Below the pieces are notes generated by a model, which was not told the DNA's origin, did not search any database, and saw only the letters and a list, made by a program, of their open reading frames with translations. Shown here piece after piece: positions 1 to 10,152 of a DNA stretch of 20,000 nucleotides. The stretch covers positions 3,989,443 through 4,009,442 of the forward strand of contig CM031603.1 in assembly GCA_018398815.1 (NCBI GenBank). The letters run 5' to 3'. Position 1 is the first letter of the stretch. Each line of letters starts with the position of its first letter. The stretch is from Conus ventricosus (taxonomy: Eukaryota > Mollusca > Gastropoda > Neogastropoda > Conidae). The position numbers were made by a program, and so were the translations under genes.

Positions 1-1260
1 CCCCTCCACTGAAAGAAACGAGGAAAAAGAGGGATGGCTTCTACTGAAGAAAATGGGATTGATCCCACTTAAGAAAATGGGAATATTCAAACGAAGACAA
101 TGGGACTGATTCCTACTGGTATAATGGGAATGATTCCACCTGTAGAAAATGGGATTTGATTCCTAACTAAGACAATGGATTGATTCCTACTGCAGAACAA
201 TGGGATTGATTTCCTACTGAAGACAATGGGATTGATTCTACTGAAGATCGATGGGATTGAATCCAACTGAAGAAAATGGGATTGATGTCTACTGAAGACA
301 ATGGGATTGATTATCTACTGAAGACAATGGATTGATTTGCAAACTGAAGACAATGGATTGATTTCTACTGAAGACAATGGGATTTGATTGCAACTGAAGA
401 AAATGGGATTGATTTCTCTACTGAAGACAATGGGATTGATACCAACTGAAGACAAGGGATTGACTCCAACTGGAAGACAATGGGATAGTTTCTACTGCGA
501 TGAAAATGTGACTGCCACCAACTGAAGAAAAGGGACAGATCAACTGAGGAAAATGGGATTGACTCGAACTGAAGACAATGGATAGGATTTCCACTGGAAG
601 AAAATGGGATTTATTCCATTAGGAAATAGAATGGAATTAGTTCCTCTAAAAGAAAAAGGAATTGATTTCCACTGAAGAAAACTGAAGTTTGGATTCCCAG
701 CCGAAGAAAATAGATCAATTCCCACTAAAGACCTACGAGATTGAATCCACTGAAGGATATGTGATTGATTTCATCTGAAGCAAATGGGATTGCTTCTCAC
801 GAAGAAAACTGATATTTTGATCGCAAGTGAAGAAAAAACGGGAATAAACTCCCACTATAGACTAAGGATTGACACCACAGAAGGATATAGGATTGATTCC
901 TCTAAAGAAATGGATTAATCCGCGCCTAAAGACTACGGGATTGACACCACTGAAGGAAAATGGGATTGATTTCATTCTGAAGAAAATGGATAAATTCCCA
1001 CAAAGAAAAGTGAGTTGAATCCCAGTAAGAAATGGATTAATTTTAATCCAGTGAAGAAAATGGATTAATTTGAAACCCAGTGAAAAAATGGATTAATTCC
1101 TACTGGAGACCTAGGAGACTGACACCACTGAAGTGATATGGGATTTGATTCCCTTCTGAAGAAAATGGAAGTCGTATTCCATCTTAGCGAAAGGAAATCT
1201 GAATTCCCACTGAGATGCAGGAGGGTACTGATCCCCCACTGAAGGAAATAATCGATTCCC
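1..1260. repeat. Degenerate minisatellite, subfamily A (about 24-bp unit)
   Basis: Tandem copies of a unit that reads roughly ACTGAAGACAATGGGATTGA followed by TTCCT, with frequent one-base gains and losses. It begins before the left edge of the window. The clearest copies lie between about 60 and 480; towards 700-1260 units become more divergent and GAAGAAAATGG replaces GAAGACAATGG. The + strand is strongly purine-rich. Stop-free stretches on the - strand come from the unit itself and have low-complexity translations, so no protein is called. Confidence 0.93.
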
Positions 1261-1650
1261 ACCTAGAGAAGACTGATTCCATGGAAAGTAAAGAATTCAA
1301 ACCCAATGAAGGGAAGAAGACCTGGGCGCCAAAGGAAAGAAAGAAATTCAAAGCCTATGAAGGGAAGGTGGATTGTTTGCAAAACTGAAAGGAAATGATT
1401 GATTCCTCGGCCTAAGGAAATGATGATTTGACCCGTTCTAAAGAAAGAAGCATCAGATACACTTAGACGGAAGTGTGTGGTGGTTTTCACTGGTGTAAGG
1501 GAAGATAGAATCTAATTGAAAGAAAAAGGGATACATTTTCCACTAGAGAAAAGGAAATTTTTTACATTCACACTGAAAAGAAAATGAGGACTGATTCCAC
1601 CGTAGAACGAAGGAGTTGGTTTTCACTGAGGGAAAGGAAACAAGTTCCTC
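1261..1650. repeat. Highly diverged minisatellite units between subfamilies A and B
   Basis: The spacing and the core (TTCCCACT followed by GAA and A-rich bases) of the flanking arrays can still be followed, but units are eroded and variable in length. I see no gene here. The stretch looks like old copies at the junction of two more recently amplified blocks. Confidence 0.7.
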
Positions 1651-2760
1651 CCCTGAAAAGGAAAAGAGCACAGGCTCACACTAATTAAAGAGACAGGTTC
1701 CCACTAGTGAAAGGAGACTGGTTTTCATTAAGGAAAGGAGGTACTGGTTTCCACTGAAGGACAAAGAGGACTGATTCCCACTGACGAAAAGAGGACTGGT
1801 TACCCATAGGGAAAAGGTTGACTGATTCCCAGTAAAGAAAGGAGGACTAGGACCCACTGAAGGTACAATAAAACTGGTTCCTCTGCGAAGAAAGAAGACT
1901 GATTCCCACTGAAGAAAGGTGACTGTTTTGCCACAGACGAAAGGTTGGACTATCCCCACTGAAGAAAGGGGACAGTGTTCCCACAGATGAAAAGGTGGAC
2001 TATTCCCCACTGCAGAAAGGAGACTGGTTTCCCACTGAAGAAAGGTGTGACGTTTGCCACTGTAATAAAGGGGGACTTAGTCCCCGACTGAAGAAAGGTG
2101 GACCTGGTTTCCCATTGAAAGAAAATAGAACTTGTTTCCCACTGAAGAAAAGTGACTGGTTCCCACTGAAGAACAAGTGGACTGGTTACCACTGAAGAAA
2201 AGTGGACAGGTTTACCCACTGAAGAAAGGTGGACTGGTTCCCCACTGAAAGAAAACAGAGCTGGTTCCCACTGCAGAAAAGTGGCTGGTTCCCACTGAAG
2301 AAAGGTGGACAGTTCCCACAGAAAAAGGTGGACGGGTTCCCCCACTGAAGACAGGTGGACTGGTTCCCGACTGAAGAAAAAGAGGACTGGTTTGCCACTG
2401 AAGAAAGGTGGACTGGTTCCCACTGAAGAAAAGAGAACTGGTTCCCACTGAAGAAAAGTGGACCTGGTTCCCACTGAAGAAAAGGTGGACGTTCCCACTA
2501 AAAAATGGACTTGGTTCCCACTGAAGAAAAGGGACTGGTTCCCACTGAAGAAAGGTGGACTGGTTCCCACTGAATAAAGGTGACTGGTTCCCACTGAAGA
2601 AAGGTGGTCGGGGGGCCTACATAAGGAAAAGGATGACTGGTTCCCACTAAAGAAAGACTGATTCCCCACAGAAGGAAAGGGAGCACTGGTTTCCCATTGA
2701 AGGAAAAGGATAATGAGTAGTTCCAGTGAAAGAAAAAGAGGACTGTTCCACTGAAGAAAA
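1651..2760. repeat. Minisatellite subfamily B (about 25-bp unit)
   Basis: Tandem units of the form GACTGGTTCCCACTGAAGAA followed by AGGTG, best preserved at about 2020-2620. The shared core TTCCCACTGAAGAAA links it to subfamily A, while GACTGG replaces the GGGATTGA of subfamily A. The - strand 239-aa open frame at 1950-2669 is a reading of the repeat, with recurring SVGTSPPFFSGNQ-like blocks that change frame between units, and is not a credible gene. Confidence 0.93.
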
Positions 2761-3660
2761 AGAGTTTTTAATTGTCACTGAGAAAGATAATTAATTCCTA
2801 CTGAAACAAGAGGACTAACTCCATCGGAAAGTAGGAGGATCTTTTTTCACACAAGAAAAAAGAATAACTGGTTTCCACAAAAAGAAGAACTGATTCCGAT
2901 TGAAGCAAAGAAGAACTGGTATCTTTCAACACAAAAGAAAGAAGAACTGGTTCCACAGAAAGAAAGAATAACTAGTTTCTACAGAAAGAAAGAACTAATT
3001 TCCACAGAAAGAAAGAAGAACTAATTCCACAGAAAGAAAGAAGAACAGGATTCCACATAAAGAAATAGAACTAGTTTCCACAATAAAGAAATAACAAATT
3101 TCCACAGAAAGAAAGAAGAACAAATTTTCCCACAGAAGGAAGAACTGGTTTCCACAGAAGAAAGAACTAGTTTCCACAGAAAGAAAGAAGAACTGGTTCT
3201 TCCAAAGAAAGAAAGAAGAACTGGTTTTCACAAAAGAAAGAACTGGATCCCGCAGAAAGAAAAAGACCTGGTTCCCAACAGAACAAAGAAGACCTGTTCC
3301 CACAGAAAAAAGAAGCACCAGGTTTCCCACGGAAAGAAAGAGAACTGGTTCCACATTATGAAAGAAAGAAGACTGATTCCCACAGAAAGCAAAGAAGACC
3401 TGGTTCCCACAGAAAGAAAGAAGAACTGATTCCTACAGAAAGAAAGAAGACCTGGATTCCCACGGAAAGAAAGATACTGTTCCATTCCACAAAATAAAGA
3501 AGAACTGATTCCCACAGAAAGAAAAGAAGCCTGGTTCCCATGGAAAGAAAGAAGAACTTGTTCCACAGAAAGAAAGAAGAACAGATTCCCACAGAAAGAA
3601 AGAAGACCTGGTTCCCACAGACAGGAAAAAAGACCCGGCTCCCACTGAGGGACGAATGAC
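2761..3660. repeat. Minisatellite subfamily C (about 26-bp unit)
   Basis: Units are of the form AACTGGTTCCCACAGAAAGA followed by AAGAAG. ACTGAAGAAA of subfamily B has become ACAGAAAGAAAGAA. Copies are clearest at 2990-3620. The + strand is nearly all purine outside the TTCC motif. Overlapping - strand open frames (for example 3228-4064) are Phe/Leu/Ser-rich readings of the array and are rejected as genes. Confidence 0.92.
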
Positions 3661-4105
3661 TGATTCCAACTGAAAGAAAAGTCTGATATCCCATGGAAGG
3701 AAGGATGATCAATTCCCAGTGAAGGAAAGAAAAACTGCTTTCCCACAGAAAGAAACCTGGACCAGTATGCCACCAAAAGAAAAAGTAGGTTAGATGTCCC
3801 ACTAAAGAGGAACGAAAGATTGATATTCGACGGAAAGAAAGGATCAATCAATCTCACTGAAGGAAAGGAGTCAATTTTCCTACTCACGTAATCAAGGAGT
3901 CCATCCCAATGAAGGAAACAAAGAACTTGTTCAATGAAGAGAGAACTGTTGAATCCCACAGAAGGAAAAGAGATGTTTTTTTCACTGGAATAAACGTGAT
4001 TGATTCCCACAGATTCCAACTGAAGCAAAAACGATTGATTCCCACTTAAAGGAAAGGAGAGCAAATTTTCCTACAAAAGGACCGGAAGATTTAGCCCCAC
4101 GGGAA
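3661..4105. repeat. Degenerate right margin of the 1-4105 minisatellite
   Basis: Units resembling TTCCCACTGAAGGAAAGGA with mixed subfamily features fade out by about 4100, where ordinary sequence begins. The eroded margin next to better-preserved interior blocks is the usual picture for a satellite maintained by unequal exchange. Confidence 0.75.
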
Positions 4106-4994
4106 GAGAAATGAGATTTACTTTGAATCAAAAGAAATATGATCTTGTTTTTCTTTGAGAGAATGCTATTTATTTCCACTTTGGAGCAGGGGTGAAAAAA
4201 AAAAATTAATTTGCCATAAAAAAGAAAAAGTCTGAACCACGCGCTTTGCATGATGAATTTGTCCTTAACAACTAAAGGCTAACTGGACGCTGATTTCCAG
4301 TATACATTTAGATACAATTTGTGGCCACGAATCGAAGCTTGATTGGACGGTTGCCTCCAATCACGCGCTTTGAACAGGTCTCGACAATGAAGACCTCACG
4401 GGGCTGGGAACAGCTTCTCAGTGGCCATTGACTGGCCATCAATAAGCAGCAATCAGCAGTAATGCTTGGTGTAGAGCAGGACGAAAAGAGCAAAGGCTTT
4501 GAGTTCCATTTCTGTCAGTATGATCAAAGAGGATGATCATGATATGCTGTAAAGTTCCCATATGGTTTGACCTACACGAAGCGGCCATACCGGACGATTC
4601 CTGTCATTATAATACCCTGAGTTAAGCATGAAGAGAGAGATCCAGACACCTGTAGTGCTGGTCCACAAATTGGAACACAACTTTCAGACACACATCTCTC
4701 TAGTGCTGAAAACTCGACTCTGTGTTCCAGTATCTCCATGTGTGCCCACAGCATGACGATTGACTCTGGTGTGTGGCAACAGTGGCCCATCGATTCCCAC
4801 AAATATTTGTATCTGGAGGCACTGGAGCCACTACAACCAAGATCCTGTGGGTAACCAGCTGCTCCAGGTAGCTGAAGTACCGTATGAACGTTTTCACGAT
4901 CTGAACAGGAAGGTCATGGATTCATAGGTCCTCCTGACGAATGTTTTTGAATCTTTTTTCCTGCTCTGAGCAGATCGATGGACCGCATTGATCT
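4106..4994. other. Low-copy region with a possible decayed coding stretch
   Basis: This is the first non-tandem sequence in the window. On the - strand from about 4925 down to 4700 a stop-free frame reads IHDLPVQIVKTFIRYFSYLE and continues through ILVVVAPVPPD and NICGN. It has a globular composition and does not look like a repeat. Further downstream on that strand coding character moves to another frame (4572-4802, ending GIVRYGRFV). There is no clear start, and the N-terminal side is blocked by a stop just beyond 4925. I do not recognise the family. It could be a fragment of an exon or of a mobile-element ORF, or chance. Nothing else is seen; an 11-base motif, CACGCGCTTTG, occurs twice (near 4238 and 4362). 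Confidence 0.4.
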
Positions 4995-5517
4995 TTGACC
5001 CTTAATTCAACAGACGACAGAGAACCGATTTCGTAATCATCGCTTGAAGCTTGTGACCCTGAATTCAACAGCACAGAGATCATGGATTTCGTACTCATCG
5101 CTTGAGCATTGACCCTGACATTCAACAGAACAGAGAGACCTGAGTTTCGTAATCCACGCTTGACTTTGACCCAGAAATTCCAACAGACACAGAAGATTCC
5201 TGGATTTCGAAATCATCGCTGAGCTTTGAACCCTAAATTCCACAGACACAGAGATCCTGGATTTTCGTATCATCGCTTGAGCATTGACCCTGAATTCCAC
5301 AGACACAGAGATCCTGATTTCGTAATCATCGCTTGGAGCTTTGGGAACCGCCTGAATTCCAACAGACAACAGAGAATCCTTGATTTCGTATCATCGCTTG
5401 AGCTTTGATCCCTTAAATCAACAGACACAGAGATCCTGGATTCGTAAATCATCGCCTTAGCTTTGACCCTGAATTCAACAGACATCAGAGATCCTGGGAT
5501 TTCGTAATCATCCCAGA
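4995..5517. repeat. 58-bp minisatellite, about 8.6 copies
   Basis: Each unit contains AATTCAACAGACACAGAGAT, then CCTGGATTTCGTAATCATCG, then CTTGAGCTTTGACCCTG. I count eight full units and a partial ninth that ends where TCATCCCAGAATTGTCGC begins. Units vary mainly by single-base gains and losses (GATTTCG, GATTTTCG, GATTCG). Open frames overlapping it on both strands follow from the repeat. It is unrelated to the arrays on either side. Confidence 0.93.
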
Positions 5518-5556
5518 ATTGTCGCTGTGATGGGGTTCCGGTCATACTGAACCTTC

Positions 5557-5928
5557 AGTCTATGGGTATTTCCCCTTCAATTGTGGGGCAGTCTTTGGGT
5601 AATTTCCCCCCCTTCAATAGTGGGCATGTCTTTGGGTATTTCCCCCCTTCAATTGTGGGGCAGTCTTTGGTATTTCCCCCCTTCAATTGTGGAGGCAGTC
5701 TTTTGGGGTATTTCCCCTCAATTGGGGGCAGTCTTTGTATTTCCCCTCCATTGTGGGCATGTCTTTGGGTATTTCCCCCTTCAATTGTGGGTCAGTCTTT
5801 GGGATAATTCCCCTTCAATTGAGGGGCAGTCCTTTGGGTATTTCCCTTCAATTGTGAGGCAGTCTTTGGGTATTTCCCCTTCATTTGGGGGCATTCCTTT
5901 GGGTATTTTCCCCTTGAATTGTGGGCAG
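5557..5928. repeat. 34-bp minisatellite, about 11 copies
   Basis: Each unit combines CAGTCTTTGGGTATTTCCCC with TTCAATTGTGGGG. Eleven copies can be counted, with C-run and G-run lengths that vary from unit to unit. Some units end GGGCATG and others GGGGCAG, and the two forms alternate irregularly. The 179-aa + strand frame at 5581-6120 is a reading of these repeats. Confidence 0.94.
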
Positions 5929-6631
5929 ACAAGACGCTCGGTTCTAATTGTCCTTTTGCGGGTTTTGGCCAATAACATACTAGCAGCATTCGTCATCTTA
6001 AGATCTCACAAAAAAAAATCTGCGTGCATAGGTCTCTGTCACATGTGTGTCAGGTGGGTTGGTGCCAGAGTACAATATTTGCCGTCGGATGTTGTAGTTT
6101 CCAATACTGTAGACTCCTGACTTGAACACAGCACTTGTCATTGCCCATCGCAGTGGCGTAGGTCGTGGTGTCGGTGTGTTCGCTAGTTAGCTCCCTTAGC
6201 CCTAACCGTCCTGGCGCTGTAACCCATATCTATCACAATGCAATCAGTATTGTGGGTATAGGACAGTAGAATTTTCGCATTCATCCAGATACAGCTAACA
6301 TGCCCTATTTTCTGCTCTCTCTTCTAAGCCTCTCCCTCTACGTCTTCTTCCCCCCACCCCACGCCCCACATTAACCCTTTCCAAACACCATGTCTCTTTC
6401 TTCATATTTTCGGTCCACAATCCCAAGACATACCCACCAACGTGTTACACTTAGTCTGATGAAAACAGAGTCTGATACTGCCGATGAGCAATTCTACGGT
6501 GTGGCCCTCATTGGAGCTGATCGCATGGGGCTGGTTATGAAACAGATTTATCATATTCATCGCTTCGATCACGAAGATTCACCTTTTTCAGCAGCTGAAG
6601 CGGAATAGTGCCATTCAGTGAGAAGAGAGGG
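5929..6631. other. Low-copy spacer with no supported gene
   Basis: Ordinary sequence with no recognisable gene, repeat or RNA. A 72-codon + strand frame at 6390-6608 has an ordinary composition in its second half (EQFYGVALIGADRMGLVMKQ), but it has no family match I know and no splice-site support, so it is not called. Confidence 0.5.
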
Positions 6632-7062
6632 TTCTCTGTCTCTGTCTCTCGTCTGTTTTCACTCTCTCTCCTCGCTCTCATCACTCCTCTCTCTCGTCTC
6701 TCTCCTCTCTCTCTCTCCTCTCCTTCTCTCTCTTCGTCCATCTCTCTCTCAATCATCTGTGTGTGTGTGTGTGTGTGAATGTGTGTGTGTGTTGGTGTGT
6801 GTGCGCGCGCGCGGGGGCGGGCGGCGCGCGCAGCGTGTGTGGTGTTGTGTGTGTGTGTGTGTGTGTTTGTGTGTGTGTTGTGTGTGTGTGTTTGTGTGTG
6901 TGCGCGTGCTGCGCCGCGTGCGCGCATGTATGTGTGAGTGTGCGTGCGTGTGGCGTGCGTGTGTTGTATCATGCATGCGTGCATTCATACGTGCTGCATG
7001 CATGTGTTGCGTGTTTGAAATGCATGTGTGTGTGTGCGTTGCGTGCGGTGTGTGTTTCAGTG
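6632..7062. repeat. Compound microsatellite: (TC)n then (TG)n with a CG-rich core
   Basis: 6632-6752 is almost pure C/T, with CTCTCT runs. 6757-7062 is GT-rich, with alternating GCGCGC segments around 6801-6835 and 6901-6930. Alternating purine-pyrimidine sequence of this kind can adopt Z-DNA. The Cys/Val-rich open frames over it are reading artefacts. Confidence 0.93.
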
Positions 7063-7704
7063 TGTGTTCCTATGGAAACGAGACACCACACTAAGATGCT
7101 ATTAGCCTCGTTCAAGTTATATTATTTTTCGCCGAAAAAAGTACAACCATCAGAAGAAGAAGAATGTAGAGAGAAAAAGAAGAAGAAGAAGTATAGAAGA
7201 AAAAGATAGCAAGGAAGAAGGAGAAGACTAGGAAAAAAGCTAAGAAAAGGAAAGGAAAACCGGAAGTGCATTGGAACACCTCTCAGTTTTATGAGTCGTC
7301 AAACTTCAAACATTTAACGTGGATTTCTTCCATTTTTAGAAACCGGAGTAATTATTTAAATACTAAAACCAAACTGAAACCAAACGAAACCAAACAAACC
7401 AAACCAAACGAAAACAAACTAAGAAAATGTGAAGAAATAAATAAACCAAATCCAATTTATTCAAGACAGTCACAGCTTCTGTCCTTGGAAGAGAGATGAA
7501 ACAAACACAAGACGAGAACAGTACCCAATACAGCTACCCTCGGTTTGATTGGTTTTGGAGGAAATCGTAAATGAGTCAGTGAACGGGTGGAGTAACAGTA
7601 ATATGAAAGAACAAGAAGGGTAAACTCTTGCTCCCTTGCAGACATAAATACACACAAATAACACCAAACAAATGCTGTTTACTACATCCCATTCGCCTAG
7701 CAAG
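7063..7704. other. A-rich low-copy region with GAA and AAACC runs
   Basis: Purine-rich GAAGAAGAA stretches occur at about 7149-7260 and an (A)AACCAA-type imperfect repeat at about 7363-7430. The remainder, 7431-7704, shows no recognisable gene. Confidence 0.6.
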
Positions 7705-7838
7705 AAAGGACAACACAGAGCACACAGAACAAACAAGGAGAACTTCCCCCCTTTTCCCAAACTTGCCCAAAAAAGGACAACACAGAGCACACAGAACAAA
7801 CAGGAGACAACCCCAAAAAGGCATTTCCAAACTTGCCC
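7705..7838. repeat. 67-bp tandem duplication
   Basis: AAAGGACAACACAGAGCACA with CAGAACAAACA appears at 7705 and again at 7772. Both copies end with CCAAACTTGCCCA. The period is 67 bp. The first 35 bases are nearly identical between copies while the middle differs (CTTCCCCCCTTTT versus AACCCCAAAAAGGCA). Confidence 0.88.
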
Positions 7839-8095
7839 ATATACCCTGTACCATGACACATCTTGGACTGACCTTACAACTTTGTCTTCAGAGTCCTAAC
7901 CCATGGGCATAACCTTGCTTTACTCACTTTTGATCCTCCTCCAAGATGGATTTTTGAGGAAACTTCAACTTCGCTGATGGCATAGAATTCAACGTCAGAG
8001 AGAGCAAGGAGGAACATCCCAGTCATGGTTCCTCCTTGTGCAGTTCTTTACTTTTTGCTGCCATGATTCCACGTTTAGTGTTGATTTAACTCCTA
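7839..8095. other. Low-copy spacer containing an 11-bp perfect inverted repeat
   Basis: CAAGGAGGAAC at 8005-8015 and its exact complement GTTCCTCCTTG at 8028-8038 flank a 12-base loop. The hairpin has no T run after it and no neighbouring gene that would give it a role. Nothing else is recognised. Confidence 0.6.
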
Positions 8096-8499
8096 AGTAT
8101 CAGCCTATAAGCTACCTATCGATCTGTCTAACGACACTCATGACTATCTGTTTAACCCGCCTACTTATCTACCTACTTACCCCACTACCTATTCATCTCC
8201 TAACCACCTCTACAGATCAACCCATCTACCCACGGTACCATCTACCAACCCAACCAAACAACACTACCTACATACACACCTAACCATCATCATATATCAA
8301 TTTACCCACCTACCTGCCTACTGCCAATTCATCTGCTGCGTGCCTACCTACCTACTACCTACTTACATACTACCAACCCACCTACTTACCTCCCTGCCTA
8401 CTAACTAACCCACTTACCGACCCACCTACCTATCTACCTAAATAACAAAATCTATCTATCTATCTATCTCTCTATCTAACTAATCAATCTATCTATCTC

Positions 8500-8533
<34 letters not shown>

Positions 8534-8627
8534 CATCCATACCATCCATCCATCCTTCCATCCCATCCATCCATCCATCCCTCCAACCAACCATCCATCC
8601 ATCCATCTCCAACTATCTATCTATGCA

Positions 8628-8666
<39 letters not shown>

Positions 8667-8690
8667 AATCTATCTATCTCCCATTTTGCT
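8096..8690. repeat. Tetranucleotide microsatellite cluster (ACCT, ATCT, ATCC)
   Basis: CTACCTAC-type degenerate repeats run from about 8096 to 8448, then ATCT (8449-8533), ATCC (8530-8608) and ATCT again (8616-8682). Adjacent blocks differ by single substitutions in the tetranucleotide, as expected if one type mutated into another and each expanded. Confidence 0.92.
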
Positions 8691-8940
8691 ATTGCTTTGT
8701 GATGGTTCATTCCATGTCTCAGACAGTGTTCTTATTCTAGTATTTCAATCACCTGTCCCCTGCCTTCCCTGTTCTTCATTATTTTTCCCCTGACATCTTT
8801 CTCTGATGGGGTTCCTGTCCATGTCTTCTCGCCTAATACAAGTTTCCTTTCTCCCATCTTTAACATGGGGGTTCTGTCTCCGAAATTACCAGAATGTGCG
8901 GAACCAGATGCATACTGTCCCCCCCCTCTCCCCCATCTCT
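8691..8940. other. Low-copy spacer, C/T-rich
   Basis: No gene is recognised. The sequence drifts into the CCCCCTCTCCC stretch that precedes the following (CA)n tract. Confidence 0.5.
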
Positions 8941-9124
8941 CTCACACACACAGACAACACAGTCACACAGACACACACACACACACACACCACACACACA
9001 CACACACAACACACACACACACACAACACACATACATACCAGTGCACAACCAACACACACACACACACACGAACACACAAATAACACACTAGGCACACAC
9101 ACACACACAATACACACACACAAA
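8941..9124. repeat. (CA)n microsatellite with interruptions
   Basis: Long runs of alternating CA are interrupted by ACACCAC, CATACATACCAG and CGAACACACAAATAAC. Its length and position make it a likely length-polymorphic locus. Confidence 0.95.
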
Positions 9125-9127
9125 CAC

Positions 9128-9276
9128 CTTTTTCGACACATGAGTTGCAGTCTCCTTGGTTGGATGGAATGTCATAGAACTTGGCCATCGCCTGTAGGAA
9201 TTTCACCTTGAGCCATGAATCAGGGAAGTCAAATTCCACACGTGTGATTGAAAATTCAACCCGAAGAATTGTATGA
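9128..9276 (-). other. Candidate exon on the - strand, unrecognised
   Basis: A stop-free frame reads TRVEFDFPDSWLKVKFLQAM, then AKFYDIPSNQGDCNSCVEK. Its composition is that of a globular protein, clearly unlike the (CA)n-derived residues that follow it. Immediately after GTCGAAAAAG the - strand reads GTGTTTGTG, a possible splice donor, so the (CA)n tract would lie at the start of an intron. No convincing upstream acceptor is visible. I do not recognise the protein. It could equally be a fragment of a mobile element or a chance frame. Confidence 0.25.
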
Positions 9277-10152
9277 TTTTGGTGTGAAAAATATATTAGA
9301 ACGAAGGACATCAGTCTGATGATTTTTAAACAAGAATGTGTCTGGAAACAAAAGAAACGAGTCGAGCCGAAATAAAGAAAAGCAAGTGAGTATATAAAAC
9401 ACGTCCGGGAAAAACAAAGCTCCAAGAGCAAAAGATTAAAAACATTTCTTGCCTTGCCTAACTTCGAACACTTTTGAATTTGTCAATACACATCTACTTC
9501 TGGCAGTTCTTGAGGATGACCTCTATCATGCTGTATTTCCAATGCAGGTGGTAGCTCGTGTCCGCCATTCAGGAAGTTCTTCTATTTATTCGACAACCCA
9601 AAGGCATGAAAACAAGATATTGTGCTAAGACCTCAATAGTTTATCATTTTTATCAACAATATGGAATTATATACAACAACCAAAACATGTTGTTTGATTA
9701 CTCTTTCTGCTTAGAAATGTACAAAAATTGATTCTCTGATGCTGGACTCACAATCAACCGAAACAGTCTGAAGAGATGAGCTGATCGACTGGCAGATAAT
9801 CTCGTATGAACAGATGTCATGAATATTAGAAATGGGAGGACACTTCAGTATTAGTGGAAGATAGATTCATGAATTGATCAAGTTATAGTAACAAATTCAT
9901 ATTAACATCTACGAATACTTAAAAAAAACTATGAGAAGTAATTTGTCTGAGGTTTGCTGGAAAGGGAGAAAGGGCACCATGAACATTTTCTATAACAACA
10001 ACAACACAAAAAGAGAAAAAATATAGAGGCCATTGATCTAAACCAGTGCTGGAAGCTGTTTAACTCTCTCAAAATTAAACCAGTACTAACGTTTCCAGAC
10101 ACAACTTGGGTCTTGGGGATGATTGTATAGAAATAATAGTGGAGCATACATA
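9277..10152. other. A/T-rich low-copy region with no supported gene
   Basis: No repeat, RNA or convincing frame is seen. It lies directly upstream of the LINE remnant and may include more decayed parts of that element, but I could not follow any motif into it. Confidence 0.4.

Noticed and set aside
1950..4064. - strand open frames of 239 and 278 codons
   Set aside because: Translations of the purine-rich minisatellite, with frame changes between units and no recognisable domain.
6390..6608. 72-codon + strand frame with partly natural composition
   Set aside because: No family match, no splice or promoter support, and its first half is unconvincing. It is too short to separate from chance.
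7149..7260. GAA-rich stretch as the tail of another SINE copy
   Set aside because: The sequence upstream of it lacks the conserved SINE 3' block seen at 19386-19793, so only a simple purine repeat is supported.
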